Source of the DNA: Robertmurraya dakarensis
GTDB taxonomy: Bacteria; Bacillota; Bacilli; Bacillales; Cytobacillaceae
Direction: 5' to 3'
Assembly (NCBI RefSeq): GCF_900156875.1
Contig: NZ_LT707409.1
Location: forward strand, 780,113 to 844,112
DNA length: 64,000 bases
The notes under the pieces are model-generated. The model saw nothing but the letters and a program-made list of their open reading frames with translations, made no database searches and was not told the DNA's origin. The translations under genes were made by a program, and so were the position numbers. Shown piece after piece: positions 52,452-61,390 of the stretch. Each line of letters opens with the position of its first letter. Position 1 is the first letter of the stretch.

Positions 52452-52502
52452 CCATCATTAAGCTAAACTAATAGTAGGAAGACAAAAATAGGCGGTGTTT
52501 TT

Positions 52503-53945
52503 ATGAATTACGACCAACAATTCTTCGAAACCATTTTGAATCACAGTAGTGATATGCTCTTAATTGTTGATCAAAATCGTCATATTATCTACTGTACTCC
52601 TAGTGTATATGAAATTACAGGGTATAGCCCGGATGAATTAAAAGATGTGGGCGTATTTATCATTGTACATCCCGAAGATCGAGAATTTATGGAGCATAGA
52701 CATAAACACTTACTTGATTCTGGAAAAAATAATTCAACGGAATATCGCATGGTTAAAAAAAATGGGGAAATCCGGTATTTCGAGTGTAAGACAACACCGC
52801 TTCCTGGTACTGAACAATATCTCCAGGTTGTCTCGGCAAGAGATATTACGGAACGCAAGGAAATGGAGATGGATCTTGAATATCATAAGAATCGCCATGA
52901 AGTCTTACAAAATAGTTTAAAAAACTTTTCAAATGATCTTACTGCGGTGATGAAGCTGACCGATCTTGAAGATAGGATGATGAAAGAGTTAGTGACCATT
53001 CTGCCAGACTGCAATCCTAAGATTCTTACATCTCTCCCTAGGAGTGACATAAATCTTTCCGACGGCAAAATGGTAAGAGTCTGTAACTATATTTTCATCA
53101 AACTAGGTGACCGAAAGCAGCGTCCCTATATCCTATCACTTGAAGCGAATGCGGTTCGAGAATCAATGGAATCCACTTGGATTGAAACGTTGGTCCATTA
53201 TTCTGCCATGGTGTTTGAAAGCTTAAACATGATTGAACATTTAATGGAGCAGCTAAAAACAGCCTCAACAAGGAATGAAACACCGCAATGGGTGCTTCGC
53301 ATGATGTTTAACCTTCAGGAACAGCAGCGAATGACGTTATCAAGTGATTTACATGATACGGTTTTACAGGATCAAATAGACCTATATCGCAGACTTGAAT
53401 CACTATTAAAACAAAGTGAAATTGAAAAAGAAGCAAAATCCAAGCTAATACAAATAGAACAAGGATTGTTGGATATCATTCATGAAATACGCGCCACTTG
53501 TAATCGTTTACGTCCTCCTTTTTTAAGAGAGCTGGGGCTTAAAACTTCTCTAGAAAACTTGTTCGAGCATGTCCAACTTACTTCTACCTATAAAATCCTT
53601 TTTACATCAGCGGATCTCTCCAGGCTTTCGTTAAGTGAGGAACAAACGATTGGAATTTACCGAATTGTTCAAGAATTCCTTCAGCATGCAGAAGAATACG
53701 CGAAAGCTGGCGTTGTAAAATTTGATCTGTTCGCTGAATATGATCGATTGAAGCTGGTCTATCGCGATGATGGAGCTTGGTTCGACTTAGGTGAAGGGAG
53801 GTTAGACACCACCCATATAAGGTTAGCAAGCGTAAACCAACGAGCCCAAAGTCTTGGAGGGAATATCGTTCTCACCCCTACTGAAGGAAGCGGGTTATTA
53901 GCCCAATTGGAACTGCCTATCCATCTTGAAAGGAGTATAGTTTAA
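52503..53945 (+). CDS. PAS histidine kinase 3, paralogue with degenerate N and G1 boxes
   Basis: The 480-aa protein is closest to kinase 2: the linkers EMDLEYHKNRHEVLQNSLKN and GLLDIIHEIR are near identical. His284 in SSDLHDTVLQDQ is kept. The N box reads QEFLQHAEEYAKAG (no Asn, no Lys-His). G1 reads DDGAWF, with the second glycine lost to Trp426. It is therefore the most degenerate of the three and probably unable to bind ATP normally. ATG 52503 follows AGGCGGTG. The stop overlaps the ATG of the response regulator by one base, so they are coupled. Confidence 0.87.
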   Translation: MNYDQQFFETILNHSSDMLLIVDQNRHIIYCTPSVYEITGYSPDELKDVGVFIIVHPEDREFMEHRHKHLLDSGKNNSTEYRMVKKNGEIRYFECKTTPLPGTEQYLQVVSARDITERKEMEMDLEYHKNRHEVLQNSLKNFSNDLTAVMKLTDLEDRMMKELVTILPDCNPKILTSLPRSDINLSDGKMVRVCNYIFIKLGDRKQRPYILSLEANAVRESMESTWIETLVHYSAMVFESLNMIEHLMEQLKTASTRNETPQWVLRMMFNLQEQQRMTLSSDLHDTVLQDQIDLYRRLESLLKQSEIEKEAKSKLIQIEQGLLDIIHEIRATCNRLRPPFLRELGLKTSLENLFEHVQLTSTYKILFTSADLSRLSLSEEQTIGIYRIVQEFLQHAEEYAKAGVVKFDLFAEYDRLKLVYRDDGAWFDLGEGRLDTTHIRLASVNQRAQSLGGNIVLTPTEGSGLLAQLELPIHLERSIV

Positions 53946-54595
53946 TGGTTCATATTTTAATTGTAGACGATCATTTGTCGATCATCGAAGGTACGAAAAT
54001 GTTGTTAGAACAAGAACCGGATTTTGAAATTACGGTTGAGAATAGTTCATTAAATGCGATGAATTTAATCAAGCTCAAACATTATGATGTGCTGCTATTT
54101 GATTTATACATGCCGCATGTAAATGGGCTGGAGTTAGCCAAACAGGCGCTTAAGTTTAATCCTGATTTAACGGTCTTAATTTACACTGGCTTTGATATCA
54201 AGCCTCATTTTAATTTGTTGGTGGAAGCGGGGGTTTCTGGCTTTTTGTCCAAAACATCATCAAGGGATGAATTAGTTGCCGGGATTCGGAGCGCGCTAAG
54301 GAAGCAGGTCATCCTTCCACTCTCATTAGTTAGGGAATTACGAAGACCAGGAATCATCTCGGATCATTCGAATTCAAACGAAAAAGTAGTGTTAACAGCC
54401 AACGAAGAACAAATCCTTTCAGAGCTTTCGAAAGGGAAAAGTACACGAGAAATTGCGTCCACATTGGCCATGAGTCAAAGATCCTTAGAATATAATTTGA
54501 CGGCCCTATACCAAAAGTTTGGTGTGCGCACCAGAGTTGATACCATTGCAAAGGCCAAGAAACTGGGGTTAATACCAGAGGAAGAATTAAAATAA
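53945..54595 (+). CDS. ComA/NarL-type response regulator
   Basis: The 216-aa regulator has a receiver domain (residues 1-120) with acidic pocket Asp8/Asp9, phospho-acceptor Asp53 in LLFDLYMP, Thr81 and Lys103. A LuxR-type helix-turn-helix follows (about 148-212), TANEEQILSELSKGKSTREI and MSQRSLEYNLTALYQKF. The last block closely follows B. subtilis ComA (LSKRSIEYSLTSIFNKL). Its ATG overlaps the stop of kinase 3. It is the only regulator for three kinases, so their signals probably converge here. Targets unknown; no comX or comQ is adjacent. Confidence 0.92.
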   Translation: MVHILIVDDHLSIIEGTKMLLEQEPDFEITVENSSLNAMNLIKLKHYDVLLFDLYMPHVNGLELAKQALKFNPDLTVLIYTGFDIKPHFNLLVEAGVSGFLSKTSSRDELVAGIRSALRKQVILPLSLVRELRRPGIISDHSNSNEKVVLTANEEQILSELSKGKSTREIASTLAMSQRSLEYNLTALYQKFGVRTRVDTIAKAKKLGLIPEEELK

Positions 54596-54601
54596 ATACT
54601 A

Positions 54602-54634
54602 AAAACTATCAGGAAATCCTGGTAGTTTTTTTGT
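54602..54634 (+). terminator. Terminator of the kinase/regulator cluster
   Basis: AAAACTATCAGGA / TCCTGGTAGTTTT with short loop and T run. Confidence 0.85.
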
Positions 54635-54691
54635 GCATTCCAACATGCTTATCCTAACGCCGCAAAATCTCGTCGTGTCACCACATCAGAT

Positions 54692-54745
54692 TGCGGAATT
54701 CTTTCGAAAACTATGCGGTGGTCATCTAATGAGTTGCGGTTTTGC
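54692..54745. repeat. TGCGG repeats, period 21-22 bp, left of the hydrolase gene
   Basis: TGCGG cores at 54692, 54714 and 54735 (steps 22 and 21). Same family as 55853-55925 on the other side of the gene. Confidence 0.6.
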
Positions 54746-54856
54746 AAGGGTTGTATCTTAGTAGAATGAGGATATAGAAAACATTAACCAATGAGATGAG
54801 CGAGAGGGCATCGACTCCTCCCGAAACATCTTATTGGAAGGGAGAGAACATAACGT

Positions 54857-55822
54857 ATGAAGGAAAAGAAGAAGTGGAAGAAAACAAGAAAATTTTTCAA
54901 GGTTGCTTTTGTATTCCTGCTGCTCTTTTTTGCGGTAGGTTTTACCTATCAGGGAATCGGTGTCTCAAATGATAAGAAGACGAACAAGGCAGTTGGAGAG
55001 CTGCATGAGGTATTCGGAAATAACATGCATATTTACAAAGGAGGAGAAGGGGACTCTACTGTTGTGTTTCTTTCTGGATGGGGTACTGCCAATCCATATG
55101 TAGATTTCTACCCGCTTTATGAAAAGCTTGAAAAACACACAAAGTATGCCGTTATTGATAAATTCGGATATGGCTACAGTGAAATGACTGATCGAAAGCG
55201 AGAGATTGACAATATTGTAGAGGAAACTAGGGATTTGCTCCAAAAGTCGGGGGTAGAAGCTCCATATATTTTGGTAGGTCATTCCTTAGCATCCTTAGAG
55301 ACCCTAAGATATGCACAAAAGTATCCAGAGGAAGTGGAAGGAATTGTTTTACTGGATGCAGGTCATCCAGAATTTTATGCCGAGCAAAAACCAGCTACAT
55401 GGTTTTCGCAAGTCATTCAATCTCTCCGAACCTCCGGTGTTTTAAGAATGCTGGTATCGATTAACGAAGATTTGTTAAATGGAACACGAAACAACCTGGA
55501 GTTTGTTCCTGCTAAATTGCAAGAAATGGATAAGGCATCGAACCTAAGCCTGCTTGGGAATAAAAACGTAACCGATGAGATGCGGCAGATCAAAAACAAT
55601 GCGGCAAAAGTGTTAGAGCAAAAAAGTGTAAACGTCCCACTAACCGTATTAACAGCAGACAGTTTTGGGGAGGTCAAAGAAGATTGGCTTGAAAGTCAGA
55701 AAGAATTATCTACTTGGTCGCCGTCAGGGAAGCATATCGTTTTGGAAGACTCCAATCATTCAGTCCATCAATATCAACCGGGTTTAATTGCTAATGAAAT
55801 ATTGAGTTTGATAAAACAGTAG
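54857..55822 (+). CDS. Membrane-anchored alpha/beta hydrolase
   Basis: The 321-aa protein begins with a basic stretch and a membrane helix (KVAFVFLLLFFAVGFTYQ), then an alpha/beta hydrolase fold facing outside. The nucleophile elbow is VGHSLASLE, so Ser is present but the usual last Gly of GxSxG is Ala. The oxyanion strand is VVFLSGWG, the acid region is near LTADSFGEV, and His is in EDSNHSVHQY. Esterase, lipase or acyl transferase activity is likely; substrate unknown. ATG 54857 follows GGAAGGGAGAG. TGCGG repeat blocks flank the gene on both sides. Confidence 0.85.
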   Translation: MKEKKKWKKTRKFFKVAFVFLLLFFAVGFTYQGIGVSNDKKTNKAVGELHEVFGNNMHIYKGGEGDSTVVFLSGWGTANPYVDFYPLYEKLEKHTKYAVIDKFGYGYSEMTDRKREIDNIVEETRDLLQKSGVEAPYILVGHSLASLETLRYAQKYPEEVEGIVLLDAGHPEFYAEQKPATWFSQVIQSLRTSGVLRMLVSINEDLLNGTRNNLEFVPAKLQEMDKASNLSLLGNKNVTDEMRQIKNNAAKVLEQKSVNVPLTVLTADSFGEVKEDWLESQKELSTWSPSGKHIVLEDSNHSVHQYQPGLIANEILSLIKQ

Positions 55823-55852
55823 ACATTCTATTTATCAGTATACGTAAAACCT

Positions 55853-55925
55853 TGCGGGGGTTCTCAATCAGCTTGCGGTGTTCTTCAAAAACAGTGCGGT
55901 GGACCTCGTGAAAGAGTGCGGTTTG
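55853..55925. repeat. TGCGG repeats, period 21-22 bp, right of the hydrolase gene
   Basis: TGCGG cores at 55853, 55874, 55895 and 55917 (steps 21, 21, 22). Each core is followed by TG/GG and a CTC or CTTC. Confidence 0.65.
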
Positions 55926-56006
55926 ATAGGGACCGGTTCTTACTACAATGAAAATGTAGAGTTGAACAATGAAAATAAAATAATTCCTAATTGGAGGTAA
56001 ATTCAT

Positions 56007-56723
56007 ATGATTACAGTTTCAAATGTTTCAAAAGTGTATTCCTTAGAGTCAGGTGATTTCCATGCATTACAGGATAATCATCTTCACGTCCGTAAAGGAG
56101 AATTTATAGCAATCATGGGTCCTAGTGGATCTGGAAAAAGTACTTTGCTTCAGCTCTTAGGAGGACTCGATCTGCCGACAACTGGACAGATCGTGGTGGA
56201 TGGAGTTGAAATCAATACCTTAAATGAAAAAGAACGTACGTTATTCCGTCGTACCAAGATCGGATTTGTTTTTCAGAATTATCAGCTTCTGCCCATGATG
56301 ACGGTGGAAGAAAATATTGCCCTTTCACTAAATGCGAATAACGCTCCAAAAGCAAAATCGAAATCCGTTGTGAAACAGTTGCTTTCAGATGTAAACCTGC
56401 AAGGAAAAGAATTGGCATTTCCCTCTCAGCTAAGCGGCGGACAGCAGCAGCGGGTTGCGATTGCCAGGGCGCTAGCGATGAAGCCAGGTCTAATATTAGC
56501 AGATGAGCCGACTGGTAATCTCGATCAGAAAAATGGTGAAGACATATTAAGGCTTCTCTCAAAGCTTTGTAAGGAAGAACAAATAACAGTCGTGATGGTG
56601 ACTCATGACAGGCAGGCGGCTCTTGTGGCAGACCGAATCATTCATGTAAGAGACGGATTTATTGTAGAAGAAACCCATAAAGGAGGATACAGAAATGAAG
56701 AAATGGCAGATAGCTTGGCGTAA
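56007..56723 (+). CDS. ABC transporter ATP-binding protein (MacB/LolD type)
   Basis: The 238-aa ATPase has Walker [11 protein letters not shown]-loop VFQNYQLLP, signature [15 protein letters not shown], Walker [13 protein letters not shown] and H-loop VTHD. The [16 protein letters not shown] and TGNLD wording is typical of the MacB/LolD/FtsE type, which works with FtsX-fold permeases. ATG 56007 follows TTGGAGG. It overlaps the permease gene by 29 bp. The complex probably moves peptides or extracts something from the membrane rather than importing. Confidence 0.95.
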   Translation: MITVSNVSKVYSLESGDFHALQDNHLHVRKGEFIAIMGPSGSGKSTLLQLLGGLDLPTTGQIVVDGVEINTLNEKERTLFRRTKIGFVFQNYQLLPMMTVEENIALSLNANNAPKAKSKSVVKQLLSDVNLQGKELAFPSQLSGGQQQRVAIARALAMKPGLILADEPTGNLDQKNGEDILRLLSKLCKEEQITVVMVTHDRQAALVADRIIHVRDGFIVEETHKGGYRNEEMADSLA

Positions 56724-59181
56724 TTTAATGCGGCGAAAAATGCGGACGTTTCTGACGATTTTGTCCATCATGATTGGGGTTGCCTCGACATTTGGCGTTT
56801 TGGCAGCGGTGGATACAGCAGAAGAAGCGTTTCCTCTTTATTTAAAGGAAGCATTTTCGAAGGCAGATTTTACAATTGCAGGTACAGATACTTATTTTTC
56901 CGAAGATGTTCATAGGCAGATGTCCGAAAGCCAGAATTACTTATCGGTCGCTATTTTAAAAGAAAATGCAGAGTTCGTCACCGAGGAAAAGGGGATATCT
57001 GCTATTCAAAAAAGGGTGGTCATCACTGGCTACAGCCAGCTTGATACATCTGTTACAGGCTTTAAGGTGATGAAAGGGGACTTGAAAGCTGACGGTGCGG
57101 TGATTACCGATCGAACGGCAAAGGTTTGGGGAACTGACCTTGGCGATCGCATTACCTTTGATACCGACCTTGGAGTAAAAGAAATTGAGGTTACCGCCAT
57201 TGTCAGGTATACAAAAGAATTGATGGGTCCCTCCAGCTGGAATATGGCTAAATATCATCATTGGGCGGTGGCTTTTCCTTTGCCGGTCGTACAGGAATGG
57301 TTTGGTCAGCAAGGAAACATTCAAGGGATACAAGTGAAAGCAGATAACCCAACTCAACTCGATGATGTTGAGCATGAACTGGCTCACCTGGTTAAAAGTC
57401 ATACAGGGCTTTACATGCAGCCGATTGTCGTAAATTTCGATAGTGTGTTTAAGGATCTTAATACCTTCTTTTTAGCCCTTTATATTGCAGGATTCCTAGG
57501 AATCGCACTAAGTGCCTTTATTATATTCAACTCGTTATATGTCAGCGTCAAAGAAAGAAGAAACGAATTTGCTGTGTTGAAAACGATTGGCTATACCCCT
57601 GGACAATTACAAGGAATGGTTCTTACTGAAGTCATCCTTGTTGCGATCATTGGTACGGTGGGAGGACTTATAGCCGGTTTTGGTCTGGCACTTGGCTTAA
57701 AACAGCTCATCTTCATGGTATATGGTGTCCAAAGCAGCAGTTCCATGGAACTCGGGACCGGCTTCATGGTATCAGCGGCCGCCGGGTTAGTCGTTCCGAC
57801 CCTTGCAGCATGGTACCCGATTCAGCAGGTAGGCAAGGTTAGTGTAATTGAAGTATTGAAGGAGAACAAAGCCGGGGCACAGGGTACAAATAAGTGGTTT
57901 GGATTGCTTGGAGTATTGCTAATCTTCTCAAGTTTCTTTATCAAGCATTTGTTGTTAGTCTTACCGCTTATGATTGGAATCGTCTTACTGTTTCCATATC
58001 TGTTCAAACTATTTAGTTTGCTCTTAAAAGGATTTTATAGTCTTGTTTTCAAATTTTCAGGAGAGCTGGCGGTTCGAAATTTAAATCGGAATATCAGTCG
58101 TACTTCCATCACATCGGTGATCCTTTCTCTAGGAATTGCCATGATTGTTTTAATGAGCTCACTTAATTCGGCTCTGCTTCAATCGTACGAAAGAGAGATT
58201 CACAAGTCCTATGGCGGAAATCTAGACATTATGTTCCACCATATCGAAAAAGAGGATTTAGAAATGATTAAAAATACAGAAGGTGTTGCTGATGCAACGA
58301 CCTATTCTTTGCAGGGAATCATCTGGAACATGGAAGGTGAAAAACGGCTGCTTCCTATCTTTGGAGTAGGGGCAGAATGGATAGACCGATTCCAGTTATT
58401 TACGGTTTCAAGCGGCTCACATAGTGAATTAATAAAGAACCTAAAAAGTGATGAAATCATCCTTGATGAAACTTCCTTTGAAGTGTGGGGAGGGAAGATG
58501 GGGGACACCATCAGCTTAGATACGTTGGAAGGTGAAAAATCCTTTAAGGTTGTGGATGTGGTATACACCATGAAAAACAGCGGCTACAGCGCGTTTATGA
58601 ATGAGGACCATTTTAAAGAGAACTTTGGTGTCAAATTTGAGCGAAATGCCCTGGTGATCATAGATGAACAAACGAGTCCGCTTCAATTAAGAGAAAACAT
58701 TTATGACAGATTCGGTGAAAGAATTGAAGAAATGTGGGGCCCTGAGGATTGGGCGTCAATGGTCGGCAGCACGATAACAGGAGCTTTTAGCATCGTGAAT
58801 GTTCTTGTTATTCTAGGGATTATCGTCTCTGGTATTGGAATCACGAATACCCTGATGATTAACATTTTGGAAAGGGTACGGGAAATCGCGATGATGCGTG
58901 CAGTCGGGGTTACACGCGGTCAGATCATTAGAATGATTGTACTAGAAGGCCTAGGGATTGGCCTTTCCGCCACTACCATTGGAATTCTTTTTGGGATTCT
59001 CTTAATCTTTCTCACCTCGAGTTTTGTAGAGGTAAATTCATTAACATTTGAATTTGGAGTTTCACCGATAATTCTGGCCATTATTTTCTTGTTTGGAATA
59101 TTGATCAGCTTAATCTCAAGCTTCACACCATCAAGAAGAGCCGCAAAAACTAAATTGAACGAGGCGTTGCGTTATGAGTAA
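56695..59181 (+). CDS. FtsX-family ABC permease (MacB-like, long)
   Basis: The 828-aa permease has two FtsX domains. The first starts with a membrane helix at residues about 17-40 (RTFLTILSIMIGVASTFGVL), then a large extracellular domain and three helices (FFLALYIAGFLGIALSAFII on). The second repeats this from RTSITSVILSLGIAMIVLMS, and ends with three helices near VNVLVILGIIVSGIGITNT. The MacB_PCD-like extracellular parts sense or bind cargo. ATG 56695 follows AAGGAGGA inside the ATPase gene. It is followed by a lipoprotein gene overlapping by 8 bp, which makes a three-gene operon. Confidence 0.92.
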   Translation: MKKWQIAWRNLMRRKMRTFLTILSIMIGVASTFGVLAAVDTAEEAFPLYLKEAFSKADFTIAGTDTYFSEDVHRQMSESQNYLSVAILKENAEFVTEEKGISAIQKRVVITGYSQLDTSVTGFKVMKGDLKADGAVITDRTAKVWGTDLGDRITFDTDLGVKEIEVTAIVRYTKELMGPSSWNMAKYHHWAVAFPLPVVQEWFGQQGNIQGIQVKADNPTQLDDVEHELAHLVKSHTGLYMQPIVVNFDSVFKDLNTFFLALYIAGFLGIALSAFIIFNSLYVSVKERRNEFAVLKTIGYTPGQLQGMVLTEVILVAIIGTVGGLIAGFGLALGLKQLIFMVYGVQSSSSMELGTGFMVSAAAGLVVPTLAAWYPIQQVGKVSVIEVLKENKAGAQGTNKWFGLLGVLLIFSSFFIKHLLLVLPLMIGIVLLFPYLFKLFSLLLKGFYSLVFKFSGELAVRNLNRNISRTSITSVILSLGIAMIVLMSSLNSALLQSYEREIHKSYGGNLDIMFHHIEKEDLEMIKNTEGVADATTYSLQGIIWNMEGEKRLLPIFGVGAEWIDRFQLFTVSSGSHSELIKNLKSDEIILDETSFEVWGGKMGDTISLDTLEGEKSFKVVDVVYTMKNSGYSAFMNEDHFKENFGVKFERNALVIIDEQTSPLQLRENIYDRFGERIEEMWGPEDWASMVGSTITGAFSIVNVLVILGIIVSGIGITNTLMINILERVREIAMMRAVGVTRGQIIRMIVLEGLGIGLSATTIGILFGILLIFLTSSFVEVNSLTFEFGVSPIILAIIFLFGILISLISSFTPSRRAAKTKLNEALRYE

Positions 59182-59975
59182 ATTTATCGTATTCATAGGA
59201 TTACTAACCTTTCTGCTTACAGGCTGTGGTACCGAACCTTCCTGGGAAGAAGAGAAAAACATTGAAGTGAGTGATCGGATTATAACAGAAGATGTTACTG
59301 TGCAATGGGAGCTTGATGACCATCAGGCTTCCAAAAAAGGAACACTCATTCGTCTTACTGTCAAAAATCAAGATCAACCTATTGAGAGCTTTGACGTCAA
59401 TCATGAAAAATTGCTTCACTTAATCATTGTAAGCAAGGATCTTTCGTATTTTAACCATGTCCATCCTGAATACAAAGGTGATGGTGTGTTCGAGATTACA
59501 AATGATTTTCCTTCTGGTGGAGAATATCGAATGGTAGCCGATTTCAAACCGACAGATGGCAGTTCCATGAGTAAGATGGAATGGGTAAAGGTGGGAGGGG
59601 AAATTCCTAAGCCAACAGCTGTTGCTGAAGATAGCACTCTAGAAAAATCAGTGGATGGGAAAAAGGTTTCCCTAACGGTTGAATCAGATTTCGAAGCAGG
59701 GAAAGAACTGACTTTTAACGTTTACACTAAGTGATGAATTGACCAATCAGCCAATCTCCGACCTCGAACCTTATTTAGGATCGATTGGGCATGTGGTGAT
59801 TTTTTCAGAAGATGGTGAAAAGTATTTACATGTTCACGCACTGGAAAATCAAGGAAATGGACCTCAAGCGTCATTTGAGACTACATTTCCGGAAAGTGGA
59901 GTGTATAAGATATGGGGACAATTTCAAAAAGAGGGCAATGTGTTTACGATCCCTTTTGTTGTAGAAGTCCCTTAA
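59174..59975 (+). pseudogene. Lipoprotein gene of the ABC operon, split by a one-base frameshift
   Basis: ATG 59174 overlaps the permease stop. The product starts MSKFIVFIGLLTFLLTGCG (lipobox LTGC, Cys18), then a His-containing domain HEKLLHLIIVSKDLSYFNHV with HPEYKGDG. The first frame ends at TGA 59732-59734 after FNVYTK. The next frame continues without a gap as TLSDELTNQPISDLEPYLGS, then IGHVVIFSEDGEKYLHVHA, ending TAA 59973-59975. Both halves belong to a type of protein with HVHPE and YLG-GH-YLHVH motifs, seen near metal-handling systems. One extra base near 59720 (AACGTTTAC) explains it. It could be a real mutation or a sequencing error. Confidence 0.7.
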
Positions 59976-60079
59976 CATCATCGTGGAGTCTCTAGGAATG
60001 ATTATGACGATCAAAGTGGGGATTTTTTAGACACCAAGGAGTCAAACAAGCAAAAACGAGGTATTTAAGGCAGCAATAA

Positions 60080-60123
60080 GCAGTGTGATTCTTGAACCAT
60101 GAGCTCACACTGCTTTTCGTTTT
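60080..60123 (+). terminator. Terminator of the ABC operon
   Basis: AGCAGTGTGA / TCACACTGCT stem with an 18-nt loop, then TTTTCGTTTTA. Confidence 0.7.
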
Positions 60124-60184
60124 ATATAAAAACCATCGTATTTACTAATTAGAAAGTCTAAAGAACCGCTGCACAAACTGCTAT

Positions 60185-61297
60185 TCAAAAGTTTTCCGCA
60201 CTCCGTGGCTTTCTTTTTTTTATTTTATTTCGAACAAAAGTTACAACGCATAGTAATAAAGGAATATAGACCGCAAAGATCGGGTAGACATTTTTTAGTA
60301 CGAAATCACTTTGAGCATAATGGGCTGTATAACTTCCTGCAATAAAGATTGAAGTAATAAATACAATAAGCCCAGATGGGATAACCAGATAAGATTTAGA
60401 CACTTTGAATATCGTTGCTCCACCTATTACCGCAGCATACATAAAAACAGTTACTTTAAAATAGACGTTTACAATTAACCAAATCATAAAAAAAGCATCT
60501 AGTCTTTGGATAATGTCTCCAATATTTATTTTTTGAACCATTCTTAACAACGGTGCTATAGAGGTGTTTCTTGCTTCTGATCCTAAAACAGAAAAGATCA
60601 GAATATGAATCAATACTAGTACCAATCCACTAGAAACGACTCCAGCTACTCCAACTTTTAATATTAATTTTGGCTTTTTTAAATAAGCAAAGATCATCGT
60701 AAAGCAAATCATTTCACCAAAGGGAGCCATCCAAGCTTCTTTTCTTGTAGTTCGTAGTACGGTTTCCCAGCCTGGTTCTGTAATAGGGCGCAAATTTTCT
60801 ATTTTTACCAGATCAGAAAAAATTACAAAAACGACCACAAGAATGACTGTTAAAACGATATAGGGGAAAAAGATCTCGCTCGTCCTGCCTATAACTTCTA
60901 TTCCTAAATATAATCCATAAAGGATAGGAAGAATGAGCATAAATGCAATAGCCCAGCTCGGGGTTCCATATAAGAATAGAGGAGTAAGCTCCATTACATC
61001 TCTTACATCTCGTGCCGCACCATACAAAAAAAATAATATGTATAATATACCTATCATCGTCCCAATATATTTCCCAAGGATTTTTATACAGTATTCTGTC
61101 AGTAATAAATTGGTATATTGCTTATTTAAATAATAATACATTAACAAAAGAGGCAAGCCACTCAGCAATCCAAAAAATATAGAAATCCAAGCAGCTTGTT
61201 TCGCATCTGCTCCAACGGGAAAGATGACAGTAGTTCCTAAGATAAAAATGTAAATTAACGTAAATAATTGAAAGGAAGAAATCTTTACGTTCTCCAT
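60185..61297 (-). CDS. Spore germinant receptor B subunit, second copy in the operon
   Basis: The 370-aa GerB-family permease has about ten helices, starting with MENVKISSFQLFTLIYIFIL. Family landmarks are TPLFLYGTPSWAIAFMLILP and the region LKVGVAGVVSSGLVLVLIHI. It is the last gene of a minus-strand ger operon and follows another B gene by about 90 bp. The two B proteins are clearly different, so they may give alternate receptors sharing A and C. ATG 61297 has GAGAG upstream; the TTG 21 nt earlier is less likely. Confidence 0.92.
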   Translation of the reverse strand: MENVKISSFQLFTLIYIFILGTTVIFPVGADAKQAAWISIFFGLLSGLPLLLMYYYLNKQYTNLLLTEYCIKILGKYIGTMIGILYILFFLYGAARDVRDVMELTPLFLYGTPSWAIAFMLILPILYGLYLGIEVIGRTSEIFFPYIVLTVILVVVFVIFSDLVKIENLRPITEPGWETVLRTTRKEAWMAPFGEMICFTMIFAYLKKPKLILKVGVAGVVSSGLVLVLIHILIFSVLGSEARNTSIAPLLRMVQKINIGDIIQRLDAFFMIWLIVNVYFKVTVFMYAAVIGGATIFKVSKSYLVIPSGLIVFITSIFIAGSYTAHYAQSDFVLKNVYPIFAVYIPLLLCVVTFVRNKIKKRKPRSAENF

Positions 61298-61390
61298 TGT
61301 ATCAACTCTCTTTTGCAATAAATAAATCTGGCTACTTTGTATTTTGATTGTTCATTAACTGTCCTTTTTTTACTTTTATTTGCGTATATC

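Noticed and set aside
53945-54595. A full ComQXPA quorum-sensing locus
   Set aside because: No comQ or comX, and the kinases lack the membrane sensor domain of ComP. Only the output modules are ComP/ComA-like.
59700-59760. Programmed ribosomal frameshift
   Set aside because: No classical slippery heptamer or downstream pseudoknot is evident at the junction; a simple one-base insertion is enough.
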